Shown: positions 43,590 through 51,994, counted from the first letter of the stretch. The stretch: DNA of 64,000 bases from Bradyrhizobium iriomotense (GCF_018130765.1 NZ_JAFCJZ010000029.1:47781-111780), one strand, 5' to 3'. Notes: generated by a model from the letters alone, not told the origin. Program-made: numbers and translations.

Positions 43590-44360
43590 TCACCCCTCAA
43601 GCGCGATGGCGTGAACGTGCCGGCCGTAATCCGGCTCCTTGCGATGCACCGAGCGGCGGTAGCTGAAGAAGCGCTCGTCGGCGTAGGTGTCCAGACCAAG
43701 GTCGTCGATCATCAGGATGCCCGCGGCTTCCAGCCGCTTGCGGATGAAGCCGGCGAGATCGAACATTGCGTGTCCCTCGCGCGCTGACGGGATGAAGAAC
43801 ACCGCGTTGTCGGCGTCCGCCTCGATGAAGCGCGCGACGAACTCGTTGCCGACCTCGTAGCTCTCTTGCCGGATCAACGGCCCGATCGCGGCGATGATGC
43901 CGCCGCGCGTGGCGCCGAGCTTCTCCATGGCCGAGATCGTAGATTCCAGCACGCCGGTCAGAGCGCCCTTCCAGCCGGCATGGGCACCGCCGATCACGCG
44001 CGCGTTGGGATCGACGAACAGCACCGGCCCGCAATCGGCGGTGGAGACGCCGAGCGCGATGCCGGGCGTCTTCGTGACCAGCGCGTCGCCCTTTGGCCGC
44101 GGTCCGCTCGGCCACGGCATTTCGGCGATGAGCACGTCGGGCGAATGGATCTGATGCAGGCTGACGAAACGTTCCGGCGCGACGCCGACATGCTCGGCCA
44201 TGCGGCGACGGTTTTCCGCGACGAGGGCCTGATCGTCGTTGGAGCCGAGCCCGCCGTTCAGCGCGGAATAAATGCCGCCGGAAACGCCGCCTTCGCGGGT
44301 GAAGAAGGCATGGCGCAGGCCGGGAACCGCCGACAGCAGCGACGAAGCGAGGGTCATCAA
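43590..44360 (-). CDS. pgeF: Peptidoglycan editing factor PgeF (multicopper polyphenol oxidase/laccase-domain family)
   Basis: PgeF proteins remove misincorporated amino acids from peptidoglycan precursors and also show purine nucleoside activity. The 256-residue protein has the zinc-binding blocks SLHQIHSPDV, STADCGPVLF and GGAHAGWKGAL. Its start overlaps the end of the midA-like gene by four bases. The lgt-midA-pgeF order is common in rhizobia and suggests a cell-envelope unit. Confidence 0.92.
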   Translation of the reverse strand: MMTLASSLLSAVPGLRHAFFTREGGVSGGIYSALNGGLGSNDDQALVAENRRRMAEHVGVAPERFVSLHQIHSPDVLIAEMPWPSGPRPKGDALVTKTPGIALGVSTADCGPVLFVDPNARVIGGAHAGWKGALTGVLESTISAMEKLGATRGGIIAAIGPLIRQESYEVGNEFVARFIEADADNAVFFIPSAREGHAMFDLAGFIRKRLEAAGILMIDDLGLDTYADERFFSYRRSVHRKEPDYGRHVHAIALEG

Positions 44361-45472
44361 TTTCCTCCGGCGTGATCGAGATCGCTGAGCCCGGCAATGC
44401 CCATCAGCCGCGGCTCGGAGATGCCGAGCACCTTGAACATCGAGCCCATGCCGCTGCGTCCCGTATCGGTCAGGCGCTTCAGAGCCACGGAAATATCGGT
44501 GGCGACCTCAGGCGTTGCCTTCTGCATCAAGGCCGCCGCGCGAGTGTCGATGCCGACACGCTTGAGGAAGTCGCCCTGCGTCACCGGGCCGTGCACACGT
44601 GCACCGACATCCTCGGCTGCGCGCGCGAGCGCCTGGAAATCGACATGGGCGGTGACGTCGGCCTGGCCCGGCGCCTTCAGGGGATCGGTGAAGGTGTGGC
44701 GCGCGATCGCCTGGAAGGTGTCGCCGGCATCGCTGCGTAAGTGGCCGTAGTCGATGATCAGGGCCGCGCCGTCCTGGTCGCGCACGCGCGTGGCGAGCTT
44801 CATGATCTCGCCGTCGGGCCGCCATTCGAACACGGCGCCGACGGGAGCTGCGCGCACCAAAGGCGGCAGCAGCACGTCGAAGCGCGGCGTCGGCTCGGAC
44901 GCCGCGCCGAATTGAAGCTTGCCGTTCGGGTCGATCTCGATCACGCGCTCGTGCCAGCCGTTCTCGCCCTTCACCATCTGGTGGATCGGCAGCACGTCGA
45001 AATATTCATTGGCGAGGATGATGCCCGGTCCTTCCGGCACGTCGTCGATGCTGTCGTGCCAGGAGATGTTGCGCACGCTCGACAGCGTCGCACTCTGCCG
45101 CTCGCGCAGCACGGGATTGACCTCGACCATGTGGATGTGAAGCGCCTGGTAGAGCGGCGGCAGTACGCGGAGCGCGCGCAGCGCATCCGCCATCATGGTG
45201 CCGCGGCCGGGGCCGAGCTCGATCAGCCGCAAGAATTGCGGCGAGCCCATCTGCTTCCACACCGAGGCGGTCCACAGGCCCAAGAGCTCGCCGAACATCT
45301 GGCTGACCTCGGGCGCGGTGGTGAAGTCGCCCTCACGTCCGAGCGGATCGCGCGAGACGTAATAGCCATAGCGCGGATGCATCAGGCACAGTTCCATGTA
45401 GCGCCAGACCGGCATCGGGCCTGAGGCTTTGATCAGCGCCTTGATCTCGTTGAGTAGCGGCTGGTCGGTCAC
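44357..45472 (-). CDS. SAM-dependent methyltransferase, MidA/NDUFAF7 family
   Basis: The 371-residue protein has the family start (EIKALIKASGPMPVWRYMELCL, RYGYYVSRDPLGREGDFTTAPEVS) and the SAM loop IELGPGRGTMMADALRAL. The human and Dictyostelium relatives dimethylate an arginine of complex I subunit NDUFS2; a similar role in bacterial complex I assembly is plausible but untested. It lies 21 bp after lgt and overlaps pgeF by four bases. Confidence 0.9.
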   Translation of the reverse strand: MTDQPLLNEIKALIKASGPMPVWRYMELCLMHPRYGYYVSRDPLGREGDFTTAPEVSQMFGELLGLWTASVWKQMGSPQFLRLIELGPGRGTMMADALRALRVLPPLYQALHIHMVEVNPVLRERQSATLSSVRNISWHDSIDDVPEGPGIILANEYFDVLPIHQMVKGENGWHERVIEIDPNGKLQFGAASEPTPRFDVLLPPLVRAAPVGAVFEWRPDGEIMKLATRVRDQDGAALIIDYGHLRSDAGDTFQAIARHTFTDPLKAPGQADVTAHVDFQALARAAEDVGARVHGPVTQGDFLKRVGIDTRAAALMQKATPEVATDISVALKRLTDTGRSGMGSMFKVLGISEPRLMGIAGLSDLDHAGGN

Positions 45473-45493
45473 GGCGTGCTTTCTCGAAATGAA

Positions 45494-46336
45494 TTAACGA
45501 ACGGCCTCGATCGGCTTCGGCGCACCGCGCCGCACTGCCAATACAATAAGTATGAGGCCGACAATAAGCATCGGGATCGACAACAGCATGCCCATGGTTA
45601 ACCCGCCCCAGAGGTAGCCGAGCTGGACGTCCGGCTCGCGGAAATGCTCGCCGATGATCCGGGTCAGGCCGTAGATCAGGATGAAGCTGCCGAGGATGAG
45701 CCCCGGCCGCTTCAAGGCGCCGCGGCGGATCATCACGGCGAGCACGATGAAGAGCAGCAGCCCCTCCATGCCCGCCTCGTAGAGCTGGCTCGGATGGCGC
45801 GGCACGTCACCGCCGGTCGGAAAGATCATGGCCCAGGGCAGGCTGGGGTCTGCGGCGCGGCCCCACAATTCGCCGTTGATGAAGTTGGTCAACCGCACCA
45901 GGAAGATGCCGATCGGCGCAACGCCGCAGGTGATGTCGCCGAGCGACAGGATCGAGATGCCGTTCTTCCGGGCGAACCCCATCACCGCGACGACGCAACC
46001 GAGGAAGCCGCCATGGAAGGACATGCCGCCTTCCCACAATTTGAAGATGGCGGCGGGGTGCTCGATGAAGAAGGGCAGATTGTAGAACAGGACGTAACCG
46101 GAGCGGCCACCGACGATGATGCCGAGCGTCACCCACAGGATGAAATCGTCGATCTGCACCAGGCTGATCGGCGATGAGCCGGCCCACAGCCTGTCGTTCT
46201 TGATCAGTGCGCGGGCATAGAGCCAGCCGAACGTGATCCCGCAGATATAACCGAGCGCATACCAGCGGATCGCAAACGGCCCGATCTGGAGTGCGATTGG
46301 ACTGAACGAGGGAAAGTCGATGAGCAGAAAGGGCAT
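45494..46336 (-). CDS. lgt: Prolipoprotein diacylglyceryl transferase
   Basis: Lgt attaches diacylglycerol from phosphatidylglycerol to the lipobox Cys, the first step of lipoprotein maturation. The 280-residue protein has about seven membrane helices, the HGGFLGCVVAV segment, and the Lgt signature VRLTNFINGELWGR. The ATG at 46336 (MPFLLIDFPSFSPIALQIGP) is the family start; the open frame further upstream is unlikely to be used. It heads the lgt-midA-pgeF operon and is divergent from ubiK. Confidence 0.95.
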   Translation of the reverse strand: MPFLLIDFPSFSPIALQIGPFAIRWYALGYICGITFGWLYARALIKNDRLWAGSSPISLVQIDDFILWVTLGIIVGGRSGYVLFYNLPFFIEHPAAIFKLWEGGMSFHGGFLGCVVAVMGFARKNGISILSLGDITCGVAPIGIFLVRLTNFINGELWGRAADPSLPWAMIFPTGGDVPRHPSQLYEAGMEGLLLFIVLAVMIRRGALKRPGLILGSFILIYGLTRIIGEHFREPDVQLGYLWGGLTMGMLLSIPMLIVGLILIVLAVRRGAPKPIEAVR

Positions 46337-46546
46337 CACGCCTTCTATGTCTAGACGAGATTGCGGCGATCGAGCGCCAGCAGACGCCGCGTGATTCTTT
46401 TTATGCCGGGACGTTGAATACGATTGCAAGGAAACCGGGGCATGACAAGGATACCGCCGCTTCGCTCTTGAACCGGCCCAATCGGATTGCCATTGTCTTT
46501 CCGAGTGTTCGCGCAAAGTTTATCGCAAGGCCGCCAGGAGACCGAC

Positions 46547-46798
46547 ATGACCCAGACCAGCAACCGGTTTTTCGACGAGATCGGCCGCCTGATGAACGAC
46601 GCAGCCGGTGCGGCCCAGGGCGTCAAGCGCGAGTTCGACACTGTCATGCGCACCCAGGCCGAAAAATTCCTGCGCGACATGGACCTCGTCAAGCGCGAGG
46701 AGTTCGAGGCGGTCAAGGACATGGCCCGCCTGGCGCGTGAAGAGAACGAGGCCCTGAAGGCCCGGATTGCCGCGCTGGAGGCCAAGCTCGGCGGGTAA
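46547..46798 (+). CDS. UbiK/YqiC (BMFP) accessory factor
   Basis: This 83-residue, almost wholly helical protein has NRFFDEIGRLMNDAAGAAQGVKREF and then a C-terminal coiled coil (VKREEFEAVKDMARLAREENEALKARIAALEAKL). This is the Brucella BMFP / E. coli UbiK family, which binds membranes and helps aerobic ubiquinone synthesis. AGGAG precedes the ATG at 46547. It is a single-gene unit between lgt and rplY. Confidence 0.88.
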   Translation: MTQTSNRFFDEIGRLMNDAAGAAQGVKREFDTVMRTQAEKFLRDMDLVKREEFEAVKDMARLAREENEALKARIAALEAKLGG

Positions 46799-46820
46799 CG
46801 ACGGTCTAGGACGTCTCTGA

Positions 46821-46964
46821 CCTCCAGGGGAGGGTAAGAACCCGGGCAACCGCCCATTCTCCTTGTCATTTCCACATCTTCCGGGTAAAAGCCGGCCACG
46901 TTCGCGGCCCCCGCACCCCTGGAGGCTTGCTGCGGACGATGCCATGGGCCGCCTTGCGGCCCAT
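46821..46964 (+). promoter_or_regulatory. Structured leader upstream of rplY
   Basis: CCTCCAGGGG (46821-46830) is exactly complementary to CCCCTGGAGG (46916-46925), and ATGGGCCGC (46944-46952) pairs with GCGGCCCAT (46956-46964) across CTT. The second hairpin lies 30 bp before the rplY start. This could be an untranslated leader that folds, or the first half could be a ubiK terminator element. Confidence 0.4.
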
Positions 46965-46994
46965 TAACTTTTGCAAAAACAAGGACTTAACGAC

Positions 46995-47717
46995 ATGGCG
47001 ACGACCGTCAAGGAATTGAAGGCGACCGCACGTCCGAAGAGCGGCAAGGGGGCCGCCCGGGCTGAGCGTCGCGCCGGGAGAGTGCCCGGAGTGATCTATG
47101 GCAACAACCAGCCCCCCGTCACGATCTCGATCGAAGATCGTGAACTGCGCCAGCGCATCCTCGCCGGCCGGTTCCTGACCACGCTGGTCGACATCGATCT
47201 CGAGGGCAAGAAGCACCGCGTGATTCCGCGCGACTACCACCTCGATCCGGTCAAGGACTTCCCGATCCACGTCGACTTCATGCGGCTCGGCGAAGGCGCC
47301 ACCATCCGCATCAGCGTTCCCCTGCACGTGGTGAAGGCGGAAGGCTCCCCCGGCGTGAAGCGCGGCGGCACCGTCAACATCGTTGCCCACGCCATCGAGC
47401 TCGAATGCGGCGTCGAGAGCATTCCGCAGTACATCGAGGCCGATGTCGGTTCGCTCGAAATCGGTCACTCGCTGCATCTGTCGGACGTCAAGCTGCCGGC
47501 CGGCGTGAAGGCGCTGACCCGCGAGGACGCGACCCTCGTCACCATCGTGCCGCCGTCCGGCTACGCCGAGGAGCAGAAGGCTGCTGCTGCGGCTGCGGCT
47601 GGTGGTGCGGCTCCGGCCGCGGGTGCTGCTGCTCCGGCTGCCGCTGCTCCGGCTGCGGGTGCTGCTGCTCCGGCGGCTGCCGCCAAGGCTCCCGCCGGCG
47701 GCGACAAGAAGAAGTAA
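46995..47717 (+). CDS. rplY: Ribosomal protein bL25 (Ctc form)
   Basis: bL25 binds 5S rRNA. The 240-residue protein is the long TL5/CTC form: an N-terminal L25 domain (VKELKATARPKSGKGAARAERRAGRVPGVIYG) and a second beta domain (LHVVKAEGSPGVKRGGTVNI, VGSLEIGHSLHLSDVKLPAGV). A tail of about 50 residues, nearly all Ala, Gly and Pro, ends in GGDKKK and is encoded by GCT/GCG-rich repeats. AAGGACTTAACGAC precedes the ATG at 46995. It is followed by pth and ychF, the common order. Confidence 0.95.
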   Translation: MATTVKELKATARPKSGKGAARAERRAGRVPGVIYGNNQPPVTISIEDRELRQRILAGRFLTTLVDIDLEGKKHRVIPRDYHLDPVKDFPIHVDFMRLGEGATIRISVPLHVVKAEGSPGVKRGGTVNIVAHAIELECGVESIPQYIEADVGSLEIGHSLHLSDVKLPAGVKALTREDATLVTIVPPSGYAEEQKAAAAAAAGGAAPAAGAAAPAAAAPAAGAAAPAAAAKAPAGGDKKK

Positions 47718-47775
47718 TCTCTCAAAGCTGGCGCGCGGTCCCTGACTGCGCGCCGAGCGAGGGGCGCGCCGCGTC

Positions 47776-48381
47776 ATGCGACTCTTTGTTGGGCTCGGCA
47801 ATCCCGGCGCGAAATACGCACGTAACCGGCACAATATCGGCTTCATGGCCGTCGACGAGATCGCGCGGCGTCACAGCTTCTCGCCGTGGCGCCGCCGCTT
47901 TCAGGGCGAGACCTCGGAAGGCACGCTCGGACCTGAGCGCGTGATCCTGCTCAAGCCCACGACCTACATGAACGAGTCCGGCCGCAGCGTTCAGGAAGCG
48001 GCGGCCTTCTTCAAGATCGCGCCGGGCGACGTCACCGTGTTTCATGACGAGCTCGAACTGCCGCCGGGCAAGGTGCGGGTGAAGATCGGCGGCGGCATCG
48101 CCGGCCATAACGGCCTGCGCTCGGTCTCGGCGCATATCGGCAACGACTATCGCCGGGTGCGGCTCGGCATTGGTCATCCCGGCGTCAAGGAAATGGTGCA
48201 CGGCCACGTGCTGTCGGACTTCGCCAAGGCCGACAACGAATGGGTGGCAACGCTCTGCGACGCGGTCGCCGAGCACGCCGCACTGATCGCCAAGGGCACG
48301 GACGCGACCTTTGCCAACAGGGTGCATCTGGCCATGCAGGCGAAGGGATTTTTGACCAAGGACGAGAACGGCAAGGAATAA
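47776..48381 (+). CDS. pth: Peptidyl-tRNA hydrolase
   Basis: Pth frees tRNA from drop-off peptidyl-tRNA. The 201-residue protein has GLGNPGAKYARNRHNIGFM with the catalytic His, LLKPTTYMNESG, and FHDELELPPGKVRVKIGGGIAGHNGLRS. It lies 58 bp after rplY and is followed after 5 bp by ychF, so the three are probably one transcript. Confidence 0.97.
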   Translation: MRLFVGLGNPGAKYARNRHNIGFMAVDEIARRHSFSPWRRRFQGETSEGTLGPERVILLKPTTYMNESGRSVQEAAAFFKIAPGDVTVFHDELELPPGKVRVKIGGGIAGHNGLRSVSAHIGNDYRRVRLGIGHPGVKEMVHGHVLSDFAKADNEWVATLCDAVAEHAALIAKGTDATFANRVHLAMQAKGFLTKDENGKE

Positions 48382-48386
48382 CGCTC

Positions 48387-49484
48387 GTGGGATTTAAATG
48401 CGGGATCGTCGGGTTGCCCAATGTCGGCAAGTCGACCTTGTTCAATGCGCTGACCGAGACGGCCGCGGCGCAGGCCGCGAACTATCCGTTCTGCACCATC
48501 GAGCCGAATGTCGGTGAGGTCGCCGTCCCTGATCCGCGGCTCGACAAGCTCGCAGCGATCGCCAAGTCGGGCCAGATCATCCCGACCCGGCTGACCTTCG
48601 TCGACATCGCCGGCCTCGTGCGCGGCGCTTCCAAGGGCGAAGGCCTCGGCAACCAATTTTTGGCCAACATCCGCGAAGTTGACGCCATCGCGCATGTCGT
48701 GCGCTGCTTTGAAGATTCCGACATCACCCATGTCGAGGGCAAGATCGCCCCGCTCGCCGACATCGAGACCATCGAGACCGAGTTGATGCTCGCCGACCTC
48801 GACAGCCTTGAGAAGCGCGTCGACAACCTCACCAAGAAGGCCAAGGGTAACGACAAGGACGCCAAGGAGCAGCTCGACCTCGTCAACCGCACGCTGGTGC
48901 TGCTGCGCGATGGCAAGCCCGCCCGTCTCGTCGAGCGCAAGGCGGAAGAAGAGCGCGCGTTCTCGATGCTTGGCCTGCTGTCGTCGAAGCCCGTGCTCTA
49001 TGTCTGCAACGTCGAGGAAGGCTCGGCCGCCACCGGCAACGCCTTCTCCAAGGCGGTCGAGGAGCAGGCGGCGAAAGAGGGCGCGGTCGCCGTCGTCATC
49101 TCCGCCAAGATCGAATCCGAGATCGCGACGATCTCGCGCGAAGAGCGCGCCGATTTCCTGGAGACGCTGGGTCTTGAAGAGGCCGGCCTCGACCGCCTGA
49201 TCCGCGCCGGCTACTCGCTGCTCCAGCTCATCACCTATTTCACGGTGGGACCGAAGGAAGCGCGCGCCTGGACCATCCATCGCGGCACCAAGGCGCCAGG
49301 AGCTGCCGGCGTGATCCACACCGATTTCGAGAAGGGTTTCATCCGCGCCGAGACCATCGCGTTTGACGATTACGTCGCGCTCGGCGGCGAAGCCGGCGCC
49401 CGCGATGCCGGCAAGCTTCGCCTCGAAGGCAAGGAATACGTCGTCGCCGACGGCGACGTGATGCATTTCCGGTTTAATACGTAA
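48387..49484 (+). CDS. ychF: Redox-regulated ATPase YchF (OLA1)
   Basis: YchF is an Obg-related nucleotidase that binds ribosomes and prefers ATP. The 365-residue protein has the P-loop GLPNVGKST, G3 DIAGLVRGASKGEGLGN, a coiled-coil insertion and the C-terminal TGS-like domain (LLQLITYFTVGPKEARAW, GVIHTDFEKGFIRAE). The start is the GTG at 48387 (VGFKCGIVGL), which gives the exact usual family length; upstream ATGs would run into pth. Confidence 0.96.
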   Translation: MGFKCGIVGLPNVGKSTLFNALTETAAAQAANYPFCTIEPNVGEVAVPDPRLDKLAAIAKSGQIIPTRLTFVDIAGLVRGASKGEGLGNQFLANIREVDAIAHVVRCFEDSDITHVEGKIAPLADIETIETELMLADLDSLEKRVDNLTKKAKGNDKDAKEQLDLVNRTLVLLRDGKPARLVERKAEEERAFSMLGLLSSKPVLYVCNVEEGSAATGNAFSKAVEEQAAKEGAVAVVISAKIESEIATISREERADFLETLGLEEAGLDRLIRAGYSLLQLITYFTVGPKEARAWTIHRGTKAPGAAGVIHTDFEKGFIRAETIAFDDYVALGGEAGARDAGKLRLEGKEYVVADGDVMHFRFNT

Positions 49485-49497
49485 GGCACCAGCGACG

Positions 49498-49598
49498 GTG
49501 CCGTAGGGTGGGCAAAGGCGCATCGCGCCGTGCCCACCATCTATCCAATATCGCGACGGAAGAGGTGGGCACGCTTCGCTTTGCCCACCCTACGGCAC
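49498..49598. repeat. Palindromic repeat, family F
   Basis: GTGCCGTAGGGTGGGCAAAG opens it and CTTTGCCCACCCTACGGCAC closes it, a 20-bp perfect terminal inverted repeat. A GTGCCCACC / GGTGGGCAC pair lies inside. It lies between the convergent ychF and DUF4282 genes. Confidence 0.9.
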
Positions 49599-49609
49599 CT
49601 GTACCGTCC

Positions 49610-49906
49610 TCACCGCATCCCGCCGCCCTGGTCCCGGATCGCGCCGAGATGCTCGTTGATGCGGAAGACGATCAGGATCAGCTCCGCGACGATGCGCGAG
49701 AACACGATCCCGACCACGACGCTCGCGATCGACGACAGCAGCACCAGGAAGCCGCCGAACGGGCTGATCGCCATCGCAGCCAACCCAGAGAAGATGCCGG
49801 AGAGGCCGAACAGGCAGATCAGCGCGATCACCAGCCAGTAGAAGGTCTTGATGATCGTCGGCGTGATGAAGCGGTCCCATTGAAACAGGTCGCTGAATGA
49901 AAACAT
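49610..49906 (-). CDS. DUF4282 membrane protein
   Basis: The 98-residue protein has two membrane helices (TFYWLVIALICLFGLSGIF and GFLVLLSSIASVVVGIVFSRI) after the motif MFSFSDLFQWDRFITP, and ends RINEHLGAIRDQ. This fits DUF4282, a family of small membrane proteins without known function. GGGGAG lies before the ATG at 49906; the longer open frame to 50119 is not supported. It is divergent from the MaoC pair. Confidence 0.83.
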   Translation of the reverse strand: MFSFSDLFQWDRFITPTIIKTFYWLVIALICLFGLSGIFSGLAAMAISPFGGFLVLLSSIASVVVGIVFSRIVAELILIVFRINEHLGAIRDQGGGMR

Positions 49907-50073
49907 CGCTCTCCCCAGGGCAGATCGGGACTCCAAATCGGGCTTCGGCCGTCGATCGATCCGACTCAAATCAACGCCGATCCCCCGTATGTAGCACGAG
50001 CCATGCGGGCCGGCGGGTTGAGATTGCCGCAAAGTGCGGCCACAATCTGTCATTCCCGCAAAGCTTTCCCAAG

Positions 50074-50526
50074 ATGACCCTGACCTTCGAAGATTTCCCG
50101 CCCGGCCGGTTCGGAACATTCGGCCCGCGCCATGTCACCCGCGACGAGATTCTGGCCTTCGCCGCCGAGTTCGATCCGCAACCGATGCACCTGGACGAGG
50201 ATGCCGCCAGCAAAAGCATGCTGCGCGGCCTGTCCGGCTCGGGCTGGCACCTCTGCTCGCTGATGATGCGGATGATGGCCGACGGTTTCATCACCCGCGC
50301 CGCGTCACTGGGGTCTCCCGGCGTCGACGAGGTGCGCTGGCTCTCGCCGCTCAGGCCCGGCGATGATCTCACGCTCGACGTCGACGTGCTGGAGGCGCGG
50401 GTCTCGAAGAGCCGCCCCGGGCTCGGCATCGTCAAGTTCAAATGCAGCGCGCGCAATGCGGCGGGGCAGGTGCTCGCCGAGATGACCTCGCCGATCCTGA
50501 TCAAGCGGCGCGAGGGAGCGGTCTGA
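50074..50526 (+). CDS. MaoC-like hotdog dehydratase (first of a pair)
   Basis: The 150-residue single-hotdog protein has the hydratase-2 active-site block FAAEFDPQPMHLDEDAA with the catalytic Asp and His, and GLSGSGWHLCSLMMRMM behind it. MaoC-like enzymes hydrate or dehydrate enoyl-CoA-type substrates. The ATG at 50074 (MTLTFEDFPPG) is the family start. Its stop overlaps the start of a second MaoC gene by one base, which suggests a heterodimer or a tandem duplication. Confidence 0.9.
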   Translation: MTLTFEDFPPGRFGTFGPRHVTRDEILAFAAEFDPQPMHLDEDAASKSMLRGLSGSGWHLCSLMMRMMADGFITRAASLGSPGVDEVRWLSPLRPGDDLTLDVDVLEARVSKSRPGLGIVKFKCSARNAAGQVLAEMTSPILIKRREGAV

Positions 50527-51005
50527 TGCGGTTCTTCGAAGACATCGCGATCGGACAGCGCCGCGAGATCGGCGCCTATACGTTCACGGCGGAGTCCATC
50601 AAGACGTTCGCCGCGAAGTTCGATCCACAGCGCTTTCACCTCGACGAGGACGAAGGCAAGAATTCGTTGTTCGGCGGGCTCGCCGCCTCGGGCTGGCATG
50701 TCGGCTCGGCCTGCATGAGCCTGCTTGTCGCCGACGGCCAGCGTCTGGCGCGCGAGGCCACCTCGCGCGGCGAGGAGGTTGCGGTGTGGGGCCCGTCGCC
50801 GGGCTTTCGCGATCTGCGCTGGATCAGGCCTGTGCTCGCCGGCGACACCGTCTCCTACGTCAACGAAGTCATCGACAAGCGCACTTCCGCCTCGCGTCCC
50901 GGCTGGGGCATTTTGACGGCCCGCACCATCGGCACCAATCAGCGCGGCGAGGAGGTCTACTCCATCACCGCCAGCGCCTTCGTGCCGCTGCGAAAGAGCG
51001 CGTAG
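50526..51005 (+). CDS. MaoC-like hotdog dehydratase (second of a pair)
   Basis: This 159-residue paralogue of the preceding gene starts MRFFEDIAIGQRREIG and has the same block, FAAKFDPQRFHLDEDEG, followed by GGLAASGWHVGSACM. Both copies keep the Asp-x5-His spacing, so each could be active or they could share one site. The substrate is unknown. Tight overlap with the first gene shows co-translation. A family E repeat begins 23 bp after the stop. Confidence 0.9.
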   Translation: MRFFEDIAIGQRREIGAYTFTAESIKTFAAKFDPQRFHLDEDEGKNSLFGGLAASGWHVGSACMSLLVADGQRLAREATSRGEEVAVWGPSPGFRDLRWIRPVLAGDTVSYVNEVIDKRTSASRPGWGILTARTIGTNQRGEEVYSITASAFVPLRKSA

Positions 51006-51027
51006 TTTAGAATAAGTCGAGCTGCGT

Positions 51028-51184
51028 TCTTCCTTCTCCCCTTGTGGGAGTAGGTGGCGCGAAGCGCCGGATGAGGGGTTGCCTCAGCGAACTCCATTGC
51101 GAGCGGCTCTCGCCAAGAGAAACCCCTCACCCAGGCGAGCTTGCATCCACTTGCGTCGCTGCCCTCTCCCACAAGGGGCGAGGG
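51028..51184. repeat. Palindromic intergenic repeat, family E
   Basis: TTCCTTCTCCCCTTGTGGGA opens it and CTCTCCCACAAGGGGCGAGG closes it, with GGCGCGAAGCGCC inside. It occupies the first part of a 402-bp gap. The remaining 220 bp up to the micro-protein at 51408 are AT-richer (for example around 51310-51390) and probably hold a promoter; no gene is seen there. Confidence 0.87.
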
Positions 51185-51407
51185 CGCAGCAATGCGCATC
51201 CCGCCCGTTGCTGGAGTGGGAACACCGCCGGGGTCAGAAACCAGCCAAGTGTTGCCCGCGCGCTATGGACGCTGTTCGGAGCGGCTGCCATAAGCCTGCG
51301 CAACATGGTTACCGCAAAGCAATTGCCGGAACCATCAAGTTGCTAACCAATTATGAACCTGTCGCTGTCTATTTGAACGAATAGGCAGAGGACAGGGGAC
51401 GAGGACT

Positions 51408-51554
51408 ATGGCTGACCGCGGCGCACTCAAGTTTGTTGGATTTATCTTCGCGACCGCGACGCTGGCCGTGATGCTGGTCGCCGGCATGGTGGTGAAGGGC
51501 TATGCCGACGGCGCCTACACCCTGGAAGCCTCGACCGTGGACGCTGCCCGGTAA
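51408..51554 (+). CDS. Single-span membrane micro-protein (48 residues)
   Basis: The product starts MADRGALKFVGFIFATATLA, has one membrane helix (about residues 9-30), and a short polar tail (KGYADGAYTLEASTVDAAR). GGGGACGAGGA upstream of the ATG is a good ribosome site. Read from the sequence directly, it is below the usual length cut-off for gene calls. It is tail to tail with a second micro-protein and separated from it by a GC hairpin. No family is recognised. Confidence 0.65.
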   Translation: MADRGALKFVGFIFATATLAVMLVAGMVVKGYADGAYTLEASTVDAAR

Positions 51555-51570
51555 CGGTCTGTTAACGTCC

Positions 51571-51587
51571 CGGGGCCCGCGGCCCCG
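51571..51587. terminator. GC-rich hairpin between convergent micro-protein genes
   Basis: CGGGGCC pairs with GGCCCCG across CGC. It lies between the stops at 51554 and 51590 and could end both transcripts. There is no U-tract. Confidence 0.5.
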
Positions 51588-51589
51588 CC

Positions 51590-51727
51590 TCAGCGGCTAT
51601 AGACGAACGCCAGCACCGCGATCGCAACCGCCAGCAATCCGACAAAGCGCAGCATGATCGTGCCGAACTGGTTCGGCGCGGGCCGCAACGGTATGGGGTC
51701 CGTGGTGTCGGGCCGAATGCTTTCCAT
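51590..51727 (-). CDS. Single-span membrane micro-protein (45 residues)
   Basis: The product starts MESIRPDTTDPIPLRPAPNQ, a polar Pro-rich head, followed by one C-terminal membrane helix (about residues 22-43: IMLRFVGLLAVAIAVLAFVY) and SR. AGGGGACATG precedes the ATG at 51727. The topology suggests a C-tail-anchored or single-pass peptide. It converges with the 48-residue micro-protein. The overlapping longer minus-strand frame lacks hydrophobic character and looks spurious. Confidence 0.6.
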   Translation of the reverse strand: MESIRPDTTDPIPLRPAPNQFGTIMLRFVGLLAVAIAVLAFVYSR

Positions 51728-51813
51728 CTGACATGTCCCCTGAGCCCGGCCGTGGCGGCACGGGCGCTTGGCATTGGTCGCCGGTGAGGGGCGGAGGGTT
51801 CAAAGCCTCCGCA

Positions 51814-51914
51814 GTCATGTCCCGCGAAGGCGGGGCATCCAGTACGCCGCGGCTTCTCGGTTCAATCACTGCCGTCTCTGGAATACTGGATCGCCCGCCT
51901 TCGCGGACGATGAC
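51814..51914. repeat. Palindromic intergenic repeat, family C
   Basis: GTCATGTCCCGCGAAGGCGG opens it and CCGCCTTCGCGGACGATGAC closes it. Inner arms GGCATCCAGTA and TACTGGATCGCC match. It lies between the micro-protein promoter region and the coiled-coil gene. Confidence 0.8.
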
Positions 51915-51994
51915 AGCGAGAGTGTGGCCCCAGAATCAAAACCGCCGCGCTCCCTTCCGGGAACGCGGCGGCCGATGATGCGTCGTGTCAGCGA

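Noticed and set aside
47577..47700. GCT/GCG-rich repeats as a possible CRISPR-like or tandem repeat array
   Set aside because: They encode the Ala/Pro/Gly tail of ribosomal protein bL25 in frame and have no spacers.
51551..51566. GTAA-N7-TTAAC, one mismatch from a CtrA box
   Set aside because: It overlaps a stop codon between two convergent genes, where a CtrA promoter site would have no downstream gene.
51597..51869. 90-codon minus-strand frame
   Set aside because: It overlaps the 45-residue micro-protein in another frame and a palindromic repeat, and its product is low-complexity with no membrane segment.
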